Made by a program: the position numbers and the translations under genes. From assembly GCA_965365625.1 (NCBI GenBank), contig CBDUCL010000061.1:1-13816 (forward strand): a stretch of DNA of 13,816 nucleotides. Reading direction: 5' to 3'. This DNA comes from CAVWCW01 sp965365625 (GTDB lineage: Bacteria; Pseudomonadota; Gammaproteobacteria; Chromatiales; Chromatiaceae). Below, piece by piece: positions 7,558-13,816 of the stretch; positions within the stretch are counted from its first letter, which is position 1, and each line of letters begins with the position of its first letter. A model generated the notes under the pieces. It ran no database searches, had not been told where the DNA came from, and saw nothing but the letters and a program-made list of their open reading frames with translations.

Positions 7558-7894
7558 TTCGGCGAGCCTAGCTACCGAAATGCGGATTTGTTGCGTTTGC
7601 CGTTCGGGGCAGGGATCCCCTCCATTGGCGATCGCCTGGACCGATTGAAACCGCGGGTTCGGAAACGGCGTTTTCGAAAGGCGTGCCCCAAGGAACCAAG
7701 GATGGCCCGTATTGAGCATCTTTTCGGTCAGATTCGCGTTGGGGGAGAGACGCGCTTACCGAAGCAGCCCGCTACCCGCTAGGCCAGCCTAGCGACGAGC
7801 CGCTTCGTCTTGCGCCCTGTGTACCTTGTGTGTTCCGGCAAATCGGTCCTGTTCTCCGGACTCCGGCAAGTCGAGGCATGCTGGCACCGTTGAG
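7558..7894. other. 337-base gap between converging genes
   Basis: The two flanking genes point towards each other here. I find no convincing gene. It holds an open frame at 7588-7782 that weakly suggests transposase debris (listed separately), and an inverted repeat GCTAGGC-CA-GCCTAGC (7778-7793). GCCTAGC recurs at about 7565. No T-rich terminator is visible for either flanking gene. Confidence 0.6.
7588..7782 (+). pseudogene. Possible remnant of an IS5-type transposase C-terminus
   Basis: The frame encodes about 64 residues that include a basic stretch (KPRVRKRRFRKACP) followed by MARIEHLFGQIR. IS5-group transposases often end with a similar basic run, then a segment like R-x-R-I-E-x-x-F-x-x-(L/I)-K around the catalytic glutamate. 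Here the expected following motif (RIATRYDK-like) is missing, there is no Shine-Dalgarno, and no terminal repeats are visible. The resemblance is from memory and short, so this may be chance. Confidence 0.22.
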
Positions 7895-9307
7895 TCACTC
7901 GTTTCTACCATAGTCGTCGGAAAAGCGCTTGATATCGTCCTCTCCCAGGTAGCTTCCGGTCTGGACCTCGATGATTTCGAGCGGAATTCGGCCAATGTTC
8001 TCGAGCCGGTGCTTGGTGCCTAAGGGAATATAGGTGGACTGGTCTTCCGTGAGGATGATTTCCCGGTCGTCCAGAGTGATCTTGGCCGTGCCCTTGATCA
8101 CCACCCAGTGCTCGGCCCGGTGGTAATGCATCTGCAGGGAGAGTTTGGCGCCGGGATTGACCGCGATGCGCTTGGCCTTGTGGCGTAGGCCGGTATCGAT
8201 ACAGTCGTACCAGCCCCAGGGGCGGTAAACCTTGCGGTGGGCCTCGCTTTCCGGCCGTTTCAGTGCCTTGAGGCGCTCGGAGATCTGTTTGACGTCCTGT
8301 ACCCGGTCCTTGGCGGCCACCATGATGGCGTCGTCGGTCTCCACCACCACCAGGTTTTCCAACCCAATCGCTGCCACCAGCCGGCTTTCCGAGTGGAGCA
8401 GGCTGTCGTGGGTGTCATAGGAGAGGACATCTCCATGCACCCGGTTGCCCTGTTCGTCCTTTGCCGACACCTCCCACAGCGATGACCAGGAGCCGACGTC
8501 GTTCCAACCCGCATCCAGGGGGATGACCACTGCCCGATCGGTCTTTTCCATTACCGCGTAGTCGATCGACTCGGCGGGGCAGGAGGCAAAGGCATCTTCG
8601 TCGATCCGCGTGAAGTCGAGGTCGGCCTCGGCCTGACCGCAAGCCTTGCTGCAGGCTTCGAAGATGTCCGGGCGGTACTTTTCCAGCTCCTCCAGGAAAC
8701 GGCTCGCTTGGAACGCGAACATGCCGCTGTTCCAATAGTAATCCCCGGATGCGAGATATCTCTCCGCGGTTTCGAGGTCGGGCTTTTCAACGAAATTCCT
8801 TACCCGATAACCACTGCCTTGGCCGTCTCCCCGCTGGATATAGCCGTAGCCGGTCTCCGGTCCGGTAGGGACGATGCCGAAGGTGACGAGCGCACCTTCC
8901 GCCGCGGCTTGGGTGGCCTCCCGGATAGCGGCGGCCAGCGCTTCGCCATCGCTGATGACGTGGTCGGAGGGAAGAATCAACAGCACCGCATCCGGGTCTT
9001 GGACCGCTAGCGCCGCCATCGCCACCGCCGGGGCGGTATTGCGCCCAAACGGTTCCAGTATGATGGCCATCGGTTCGATTCCCAGTTGATGCAACTGGTC
9101 GGCGACCATGAACCGATGGTCCTGGTTGCAGATAACCATCGGGGCGGTCACGGCTTCGTCCTCGGGCAGCCGTGTCACCGTGTCCTGCAACAGGGTCTGC
9201 TCCGTTACCAGAGGCAGAAACTGTTTCGGATAATGGCTGCGGGACAGGGGCCACATTCGGGTGCCGGATCCACCGGATAGAACTACGGGTATGATTTTAG
9301 CGTTCAT
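7895..9307 (-). CDS. manC: Mannose-1-phosphate guanylyltransferase / mannose-6-phosphate isomerase (type II)
   Basis: 470 residues, the normal length for the bifunctional AlgA/ManC/CpsB family. The cytoplasmic enzyme interconverts fructose-6-P and mannose-6-P and makes GDP-mannose from mannose-1-P and GTP. The N-terminal nucleotidyltransferase domain has GGSGTRMWP (12-20) with K28 in HYPKQF, YWNSGMF, and NFVEKP (E174, K175), the GMP-transferase signature. The C-terminal cupin isomerase domain (about 360-465) starts with RPWGWYDCID and has QMHYHRAEHWVV, with H394, H396 and H400 as metal-binding candidates, and YIPLGTKHRLEN. The start fits the usual MxxxIPVxLSGG beginning, but the Shine-Dalgarno is poor. 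It stands alone, with no GDP-mannose dehydratase, phosphomannomutase or glycosyltransferase in the window. Confidence 0.95.
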   Translation of the reverse strand: MNAKIIPVVLSGGSGTRMWPLSRSHYPKQFLPLVTEQTLLQDTVTRLPEDEAVTAPMVICNQDHRFMVADQLHQLGIEPMAIILEPFGRNTAPAVAMAALAVQDPDAVLLILPSDHVISDGEALAAAIREATQAAAEGALVTFGIVPTGPETGYGYIQRGDGQGSGYRVRNFVEKPDLETAERYLASGDYYWNSGMFAFQASRFLEELEKYRPDIFEACSKACGQAEADLDFTRIDEDAFASCPAESIDYAVMEKTDRAVVIPLDAGWNDVGSWSSLWEVSAKDEQGNRVHGDVLSYDTHDSLLHSESRLVAAIGLENLVVVETDDAIMVAAKDRVQDVKQISERLKALKRPESEAHRKVYRPWGWYDCIDTGLRHKAKRIAVNPGAKLSLQMHYHRAEHWVVIKGTAKITLDDREIILTEDQSTYIPLGTKHRLENIGRIPLEIIEVQTGSYLGEDDIKRFSDDYGRNE

Positions 9308-9639
9308 AGATAAAGCGGTCGGTTACGGAAAGCAGAAGACGCCAATGGCGCCCGCCAATTGTCCGCGAGTCGTCGGAGCCTGTCTAGGAGCCCGTCGCTG
9401 TGCAGATGATCCAATTCCGCAATCTGAACCGCGCCCAACCTTCAGACCGGCTCCTGTGCCGGTTTCTGGGGCAGCCTAGGGTGGCGAAGTTCTCTCGTTA
9501 CCCGGCTGCGGCAGGCTATCGCAGCAGCGGGTCTGCACCGATCAGGAGGTCTTGTTCAGCCTGCAACAGCTGCCCTGCTGTGACGCCGAAATAGGTAGAA
9601 TGCTTCTCTTCTTTTGATTCTCAGGGGGGGGTTCCCACG
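9308..9639. other. 332-base divergent intergenic region between manC and ychJ
   Basis: It must hold the promoters of both genes. On the plus strand TAGAAT (9596-9601) makes a fair -10 for ychJ with a leader of about 32 nt, though its -35 is poor. On the minus strand no clear promoter stands out. A hairpin ACCGGC-TCCTGT-GCCGGT (9446-9463) is seen without a T-run. No open frame here looks like protein. Confidence 0.5.
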
Positions 9640-10128
9640 ATGTCGACCTGCCATTGCGGCTCCGGCCGCCCGTTTGCCGAGTGCTGCCAGCCGATATTGC
9701 TCGACGAGCGCTTGCCCGCCACCGCCGAGGAGCTGATGCGGGCCCGCTACACTGCCTATGTGACCGACCGTATCGACTTCCTCGGCGCCAGCCTGCATCC
9801 GGAGCAGCGCCCCGAGTACGACGAAGTGGCCACCCGGCGCTGGGCTAGGCAGTCCGAATGGCTGAGGCTGGAGGTGGTGAGCAGCGAAGCCGGCGGGCCC
9901 GCGGACGAGCGGGGCAGCGTTGAGTTCGTGGCCAGCTACCGGGAAAAGGGGGCCGTGCATCACCACCACGAGGTGAGCGAATTCCGCAAGCTCGACGGCC
10001 GCTGGTACTTTACCGAGGGCCGCCTGGTGCCGCCGACGACCCAGCGCCGCGAGACCCCCAAGGTGGGCCGCAACGACCCCTGTCCCTGCGGCAGCGGCAA
10101 GAAATACAAGAAATGCTGCGGGAAATAG
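9640..10128 (+). CDS. ychJ: YchJ family protein with two SEC-C zinc-binding motifs
   Basis: 162 residues. The N-terminal CxC-x8-CC motif (C4, C6, C15, C16) and the C-terminal SEC-C motif (NDPCPCGSGKKYKKCCGK, ending at residue 162) each supply four zinc-binding cysteines. Between them is an NTF2-like domain that begins at the conserved ELMRARYTAYVTDRIDFL and includes HHHHEVSEF and DGRWYFTEG, as in the UPF0225/YchJ family. The ATG follows a G-rich tract (9624-9631) serving as Shine-Dalgarno. Full-length and intact. The cellular role is not established. The C-terminal motif is like that of SecA, which binds SecB and ribosomes, so a partner-binding role is a reasonable guess. Confidence 0.93.
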   Translation: MSTCHCGSGRPFAECCQPILLDERLPATAEELMRARYTAYVTDRIDFLGASLHPEQRPEYDEVATRRWARQSEWLRLEVVSSEAGGPADERGSVEFVASYREKGAVHHHHEVSEFRKLDGRWYFTEGRLVPPTTQRRETPKVGRNDPCPCGSGKKYKKCCGK

Positions 10129-10349
10129 CGGAAGCAGCCTGCGAATACCGCATAGAAGCAAATGCGGATTGAAAGCGTTTCCCGTGCGGGCCAGGAGGGC
10201 CCGCCATTCCCTGCGCGCTGCGCCGCGCCGCGCCTTGGCCCATTGGGGCGGCCCTGGGCCCGAAACTATCCCCTGGTCCTCGTGGCGTACCGGCTTCTTC
10301 ACGGCACGGTTGTTTTCTTCGCCGTTCTGTGACCGGGTTCCCGGCAATG

Positions 10350-10364
10350 GTGACAAAATGTCAC
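10350..10364. promoter_or_regulatory. Palindrome GTGACA-AAA-TGTCAC, copper-box-like
   Basis: Perfect 6-base arms with a 3-base spacer. The core TGACA...TGTCA is the core of CusR/CopR/PcoR boxes, though those use a 4-base spacer. A further half-site GTGAC lies exactly 21 bases before its left arm (10329), and TGTCA lies 21 bases after its right arm (10380). Confidence 0.45.
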
Positions 10365-10394
10365 GCGTTGTGCCGAATCTGTCAGGACTCGGGT

Positions 10395-10410
10395 GTGACA
10401 ATTCTGTCAC
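10395..10410. promoter_or_regulatory. CusR/CopR-like box GTGACA-ATTC-TGTCAC
   Basis: Perfect 6-base arms with a 4-base spacer. Against the E. coli CusR box core as I know it (TGACAANNTTGTCA), 11 of the 12 specified bases match. It lies upstream of a multicopper oxidase and a CusB-like gene, which is the expected type of target, though nearly 400 bases before the nearest supported start. Confidence 0.55.
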
Positions 10411-10672
10411 CGAAGCGGGTGGCGTGCCGGCCAGCGCTGGGAAACTGGCGGTTGGCGGCGGGGTATGGCAAGCAGGGAGCGCCCCGTGTTGTCAATGGGA
10501 ATCGCTATCAAATACGAGAACTTATGGGGCAGATCGGACGCAACCAATCACCAGCGCAAACCGAGGGCGCATCCCTCGACCGCTACGATGGCACGAAGCC
10601 TGCTCAATGTTTTTCATAGAAGACAAGAACAGCTTTTAAGAAGCTTCCTGGACTCCGCGGCTCCCGAAGGGC

Positions 10673-10706
10673 GGGGAGGCTGTTAGGAAGGGGAGGCGGT
10701 TAGGAA
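10673..10706. repeat. Tandem duplication of a 17-base unit
   Basis: GGGGAGGCTGTTAGGAA (10673-10689) is followed at once by GGGGAGGCGGTTAGGAA (10690-10706). The copies differ at one base. A recent slippage or duplication is the simplest origin. Confidence 0.85.
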
Positions 10707-10787
10707 CTAGCTGTAAAGACCCGGGTCGTCTCGCCACTGGCGATGTATGTGGATGTTGTTTTGGAAAACTCACCGATTCAGGTTTCC

Positions 10788-10797
10788 GGAGAGGAGG
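10788..10797 (+). promoter_or_regulatory. Strong Shine-Dalgarno that decides the start of the small ORF
   Basis: GGAGAGGAGG ends 8 nt before ATG 10806. The other in-frame ATG, at 10743, has no such signal. The site therefore argues both that translation occurs here and that it begins at 10806. Confidence 0.6.
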
Positions 10798-10805
10798 TCT
10801 TCGGC

Positions 10806-11042
10806 ATGAAATTCCCCAATACTGAGCGGTTCGTCGTCGACCTGGGGAGCGCCTGCGCGCCCGCTTTCGGGGCCGGCGTCCAGGCCGTTCAAGTAACCAT
10901 CAACCCGATCAACTACCATACCGGTTTCCAGGGTGTCGACCCGGTGACCGGGGAGAACTTCGAGCTCAACACCTGTGGCGGCGGAAGCGAGATGTATTCC
11001 GGCGTGACCAACGAGGGTTTGTTCCGAAGGGCATTGCTCTAA
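10806..11042 (+). CDS. Small orphan protein (78 residues), function unknown
   Basis: Start chosen at ATG 10806 for its strong Shine-Dalgarno. An earlier in-frame ATG (10743) would add 21 residues. The product begins MKFPNTERFVVDLGSACAP and contains VQVTINPINYHTGF and NTCGGGSEMYSG. It has two cysteines and no signal peptide or membrane segment, and its predicted character is beta-rich. I do not recognise it. The reading frame stops with TAA at 11040-11042 but then stays open to TGA 11157-11159 (KPRIFYLELRKWDT...), so it could be a broken longer gene. It lies between copper-box-like palindromes and the multicopper oxidase, in the same direction, and could belong to the same transcript. Confidence 0.4.
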   Translation: MKFPNTERFVVDLGSACAPAFGAGVQAVQVTINPINYHTGFQGVDPVTGENFELNTCGGGSEMYSGVTNEGLFRRALL

Positions 11043-11265
11043 TGCCGTAAACCTAGGATTTTTTATCTTGAGCTGCGTAAGTGGGACACAGCCACCCAGG
11101 CCCTGTTCCCATGGCTTCCGCCACGACGGTACGGCTGGAAACCACATGCAAACAATAATTGAGGACGGTTTGAGACCACCACCTGCTCTCGAACCTGGCC
11201 TGGGCAACCCGTCCCGGAGGGAAAGCGCTTAGCGCCGGAGATTCCCGAGCAGCATTGGGGCAACT

Positions 11266-11301
11266 ATGAAGAAGCTCCTCTGGAGCTACCAACCACCCTG
11301 A
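11266..11301 (+). CDS. Possible 11-residue leader peptide before the multicopper oxidase
   Basis: ATG AAG AAG ... TGA encodes MKKLLWSYQPP and has GGGG 5 nt upstream. It ends 19 nt before the oxidase ATG. It looks like the start of a signal peptide that stops early, or a short upstream ORF coupling translation. No attenuator hairpin is obvious, so chance remains likely. Confidence 0.2.
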   Translation: MKKLLWSYQPP

Positions 11302-11320
11302 GAATAAGAGGAAACTAGGC

Positions 11321-13435
11321 ATGTTACTCAGACTTTTGGTCGCTATCGGCCTGATCTTGCCCGCGCTGTCGGCGCAATCCGCCTGTCCCAACACCAATCT
11401 GGTGAGCGAACCGCCGGTGTTTAATTGGACCTACGACTCCGCCAACGACTACTACAGCGGCACCCTGGAGATGGGCGAGGTCACGCTTAACCTCGACGGC
11501 GGTACCCTGACCACCCGCGCTTACCGCCAGGAGGGGGGGAGCTACTCCATCCCCGGACCAACCCTGGGCATGGTCCCCGGTAATACCTATGTGCTCAAGT
11601 TCAAGAACACCCTGCCCTATGAGCCCCTGAGCCCGGACCACAACGTGTTCAAGGATCCGAACGTCACCAACCTGCACACCCATGGGCTGCACATCTCCGG
11701 CGAAACCCCGAGCGACGACGTGACCCGCTTCTTCGAGGGCGGCTTCGGCGGGGATTACGTCTACCAGATCCCGGCCGACCACATGGGGGGCAGCTACTGG
11801 TACCACGCTCACCACCATGGCTCTACCTTCCTCCAGGTGGCGAGCGGCGCCTTCGGCATGATCGTGATCGACGACAGCAACGACGGCATACCACCTAACG
11901 TGGCGGCGATGCAGGAGAAGCTGCTGCAGATCGTCTACCTGGACCCGAGCGTCGCCGGCACCGGCGGCGATACCCTGATCTCCGGCACCCTCGGTGCGGC
12001 CTGGACCATCAATGGCCAGACCAGCGGCAACCTCTGCCTGCCGCCGGATACCTGGCAGCACTGGCGCATCCTGGTGGCCGACGCGGACGCCAGGACCAAA
12101 ACCCTGGAGATCGGGGCCGGCTGCGAGGTGGCGCTGATGGCCCGCGACGGCGTCTGGCGCACCCAGGTCCCCAAAGCGATTCCCTCCAATACCTTGAACC
12201 TCAGCGGGGCCTCGCGGGCGGACATCGCGATCCGCTGCAGCACCGATTCCAACGTCACGATTGAGAATCAGCCGATCGCCAGTATCTTCGTTGACGTTGA
12301 AGGTAGCGCTGACTTGGTCCCGCACCCTTATGCGCCGGACGGGGTATCCCCCTGGGATTCCTTCCGCCCCCAATACCTGCGCGACCTGCGGGGCGAGTCG
12401 GTGTCCAACTTCGAGACCGTCAACATGGGCGCCCGCACCGTCAACGGCGAAAAGTTCGACGCCGACATTCCCACCTTCACCACTATCGCCGACGGGGTGC
12501 AGGAGTGGCAGCTCAAGGGGGCGACCAACCACCCCTTCCATCTCCATGTCTACCACTTTCAGCCCCAGGAGAACTGCGGCGATTACGAAGCCGGGGAGTA
12601 CTACGACACCATCGCCTCCTCCTGCACGGTGCGCTTCGATCTCAATCCGGCCACCACCACCGTGTTCGAGGGCATTACCATCTTCCATTGCCACATCCTG
12701 GATCACGAGGACCAGGGCGCCATGGGCTGGATGGACGTGATCGGCGGCGAGCCGGCGCCCGTCTATCCGGTGGGGGGCCTCTTCTCAGAGTATTACCCTT
12801 TGGATGTCACGCCCCCGGCCACCCCGCCGGCCGACCCCAGCGGACTGGCCGCGGTCGCCGTCTCCAGCAGCCAGATCGACCTCAGCTGGACCGACAACGC
12901 GGACGACGAAGACAGCTATGAAGTGGAACAGTCCAGCGACGGCACCAACTTCGCCCTGATCGCGGTGCTGGGGGCCAATGCCACCAGCCATTCCGCCACC
13001 GGCCTGAGCCCGGACACCACCTACTTCTACCGGGTCAGCGCCTCCAATACGGCGGGCACTTCGGGCTATTCCAATGTCGCCAGCGCCACCACTCTAAGCG
13101 ACGGCGGCGGAACCGGGACCAGCGTGGAGGTGGGTGCCATCGTCGTCAGCACCAATAACGTAGGCGGCGGCTTCAAGATCGGCGTCGCCGACATCACGGT
13201 GGTGGACGACCGGGGCAACCCGGTAGCCGATGCCGTCGTCAGCGGCGATTTCACAGGCGATATCGACGAGACCATCACCGCCAGCCCGCCCACCGATGCC
13301 GCCGGCCTGACCACGGTCAGCAGCACCCAGTCGGTCAAGGGCAAGGTGACCCTGAGCTTCTGCGTGACCGCCATCAGCCATCCGGACCTGCAGGACTTCA
13401 GCGCGCCCCCGGGCACGGTCTGCGGTTCCCTGTAG
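11321..13435 (+). CDS. Secreted multicopper oxidase with fibronectin III and C-terminal beta-rich domains
   Basis: 704 residues. AAGAGGA lies 8 nt before ATG 11321. A Sec-type signal peptide (about 1-21, one arginine, no twin-arginine motif) precedes the cupredoxin part. All four copper-binding motifs are intact: H119-T-H-G-L-H (type 2/3), Y161-H-A-H-H-H (type 3), H404-PFHLH (type 1, 2, 3) and H456-CHILDH-EDQGAM468, with C457 as type 1 ligand and M468 as the likely axial ligand. So the trinuclear centre and the type 1 site should both form. The oxidase core ends near residue 480. A fibronectin III domain (about 504-592: PSGLAAVAVSSSQIDLSW to YFYRVSASNTAGTSGYSNVASA) and a last beta-rich domain (about 600-704, with two cysteines near the end) follow. 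Oxidation of Cu(I), metals or phenols by O2 is possible. The CusB-like neighbour and copper-box-like sites favour copper handling. The extension would raise the size well above CueO or CopA. Confidence 0.93.
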   Translation: MLLRLLVAIGLILPALSAQSACPNTNLVSEPPVFNWTYDSANDYYSGTLEMGEVTLNLDGGTLTTRAYRQEGGSYSIPGPTLGMVPGNTYVLKFKNTLPYEPLSPDHNVFKDPNVTNLHTHGLHISGETPSDDVTRFFEGGFGGDYVYQIPADHMGGSYWYHAHHHGSTFLQVASGAFGMIVIDDSNDGIPPNVAAMQEKLLQIVYLDPSVAGTGGDTLISGTLGAAWTINGQTSGNLCLPPDTWQHWRILVADADARTKTLEIGAGCEVALMARDGVWRTQVPKAIPSNTLNLSGASRADIAIRCSTDSNVTIENQPIASIFVDVEGSADLVPHPYAPDGVSPWDSFRPQYLRDLRGESVSNFETVNMGARTVNGEKFDADIPTFTTIADGVQEWQLKGATNHPFHLHVYHFQPQENCGDYEAGEYYDTIASSCTVRFDLNPATTTVFEGITIFHCHILDHEDQGAMGWMDVIGGEPAPVYPVGGLFSEYYPLDVTPPATPPADPSGLAAVAVSSSQIDLSWTDNADDEDSYEVEQSSDGTNFALIAVLGANATSHSATGLSPDTTYFYRVSASNTAGTSGYSNVASATTLSDGGGTGTSVEVGAIVVSTNNVGGGFKIGVADITVVDDRGNPVADAVVSGDFTGDIDETITASPPTDAAGLTTVSSTQSVKGKVTLSFCVTAISHPDLQDFSAPPGTVCGSL

Positions 13436-13449
13436 TCCCTAAGCAACCC

Positions 13450-13479
13450 AAGAAAGCCGGCGTAACTGCCGGCTTTCTT
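13450..13479. terminator. Bidirectional rho-independent terminator
   Basis: AAGAAAGCCGGC (13450-13461) and GCCGGCTTTCTT (13468-13479) form a perfect 12-base stem with loop GTAACT. T-rich sequence follows on the plus strand and the A-rich left arm serves the minus strand. It lies 15 nt after the oxidase stop, so the oxidase and the next gene are probably separate transcripts. Confidence 0.88.
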
Positions 13480-13510
13480 GTTGGCGGACTGGGTCTGCTT
13501 TGTCACACTG

Positions 13511-13525
13511 TTTCCGGGGCGGAAA
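13511..13525. promoter_or_regulatory. Operator-like palindrome TTTCCG-GGG-CGGAAA before the CusB-like gene
   Basis: Perfect 6-base arms and a 3-base spacer, about 118 bases before the start of the CusB-like gene and after the terminator. A TGTCAC half-site (13501-13506) lies just in front. The regulator cannot be named from this sequence. Confidence 0.35.
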
Positions 13526-13642
13526 AGACGCGCTCAGCGCGGTGTCCCCGCACTCCACAAGCCTGGGCGCGCCTTTTTCGCCCCGTCCATTTGCTCAACG
13601 CCGAAACCGACAACGAAGTTCATCGCCGGATCGACCATCAGC

Positions 13643-13816
13643 ATGACAGCGAAACTGTTTCTCATTGGATTGGCTCTCGCCGGAGCGTTCATCGCCGGCC
13701 AGCTCGCCGAGCGGCGCCTTGGGGGAGAACAGGACGCGGCGGAAACGGCCGCCCCGGCCGCCGAGGAGCACTTCACCTGTCCGATGCACCCCCATCTCCA
13801 TGAGCCCCACGCGGGG
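13643..13816 (+). CDS. CusB-like RND efflux periplasmic adaptor, N-terminal part with heavy-metal-binding motif
   Basis: 58 residues are visible from ATG 13643, and the frame runs off the window. A hydrophobic signal anchor or signal peptide (about 3-22, LFLIGLALAGAFIAG) is followed by a short Glu/Ala linker and HFTCPMHPHLHEPHAG (43-58). This is the beginning of the heavy-metal-binding domain (YTCPMHP...CPICGM) often placed before the adaptor fold in CusB-type proteins. Copper P-type ATPases also carry this motif, but without a preceding single TM so close to the start. CusB-type proteins sit in the periplasm, bind Cu(I)/Ag(I) and pass it to CusA. The Shine-Dalgarno is weak. There is no alternative in-frame ATG or GTG close upstream. 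Confidence 0.72.
   Translation, partial: MTAKLFLIGLALAGAFIAGQLAERRLGGEQDAAETAAPAAEEHFTCPMHPHLHEPHAG

Larger units (their letters stand above)
10129..10805. other. About 680-base gene-poor region with operator-like and repeat elements
   Basis: No frame on either strand reads like a conserved protein. Contents in order: hairpins CCGCAT...ATGCGG (10148-10167) and GCGGGCC-AGGAG-GGCCCGC (10186-10204), which may end the ychJ transcript though no T-run follows; a cluster of GTGAC/TGTCA half-sites (10329-10410); a less GC-rich patch (about 10500-10650); and two tandem 17-base repeats (10673-10706). A long leader or a small RNA could hide here, but I cannot support one. Confidence 0.6.

Noticed and set aside
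7626..7635. Palindrome GGCGATCGCC, like the cyanobacterial HIP1 element
   Set aside because: A single short occurrence in high-GC DNA, with no other cyanobacterial sign.
9446..9463. Hairpin ACCGGC-TCCTGT-GCCGGT as a terminator
   Set aside because: No T-run follows and no gene ends nearby on either strand, since the flanking genes diverge.
10186..10204. GC-rich hairpin after ychJ as a definite rho-independent terminator
   Set aside because: The 7-base stem is good but no run of T follows, so I list it only as content of the gap.
9556..10410. 284-codon minus-strand frame over ychJ
   Set aside because: It lies opposite ychJ, whose two SEC-C motifs prove the plus strand, and its product has no recognisable domain.
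10169..10639. 156-codon plus-strand frame in the gene-poor region
   Set aside because: R/A/P-rich sequence with no Shine-Dalgarno, and the copper-box-like palindromes lie within it. It is not protein-like.
11324..12706. 460-codon open frame on the minus strand opposite the multicopper oxidase
   Set aside because: It is a shadow of the strongly GC-biased oxidase gene: composition is rich in G, V, A and D with no recognisable domain, and all four copper motifs confirm the plus strand.

Overview
The window comes from a high-GC (roughly 65%) Gram-negative bacterium, most likely a gammaproteobacterium. The signs are exported proteins with signal peptides, a 17 kDa surface-antigen-type protein, YchJ, a bifunctional ManC, and the start of a CusB-like periplasmic adaptor. 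The exact lineage cannot be named from this sequence. I see no rRNA, tRNA, CRISPR array or intact insertion sequence.

Layout: (1) Positions 1-765 hold the 3' part of an AspA/AstE-type zinc hydrolase. (2) Positions 856-4238 hold a tight three-gene membrane operon: a DUF2157 multi-pass protein, a GDYXXLXY protein with ATGA overlap, and a membrane-anchored beta-propeller-like protein. It has a plausible sigma-70 promoter in front and a hairpin at its end. (3) Positions 4311-5854 hold two small exported two-cysteine proteins, overlapping as GTGA, followed by a TauE/SafE-type permease. (4) Positions 6006-7557 hold a single-TM Ala/Pro-rich protein with a Gly/Tyr/Pro tail, then a putative molybdenum carrier of the YpsA/LSDAT type. 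(5) A solitary manC lies on the minus strand (7895-9307), divergent from ychJ (9640-10128). (6) A gene-poor stretch of about 680 bases carries two palindromes close to the copper-responsive CusR/CopR box. A small orphan ORF with a strong Shine-Dalgarno sequence follows. (7) Next come a multicopper oxidase with an added fibronectin III domain and a C-terminal beta-rich domain, a perfect bidirectional terminator, and the beginning of a CusB-like copper/silver efflux adaptor.

The most coherent story is the right-hand end (about 10330 to 13816), which reads as a copper-handling locus: copper-type operator boxes, a secreted multicopper oxidase and a metal-efflux adaptor. The oxidase has a Sec-like rather than a Tat signal, and its C-terminal extension is unlike that of CueO or CopA. 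The left part is envelope and housekeeping metabolism. The three-gene membrane operon there has no assigned biochemical function, which makes it the second candidate for new biology.
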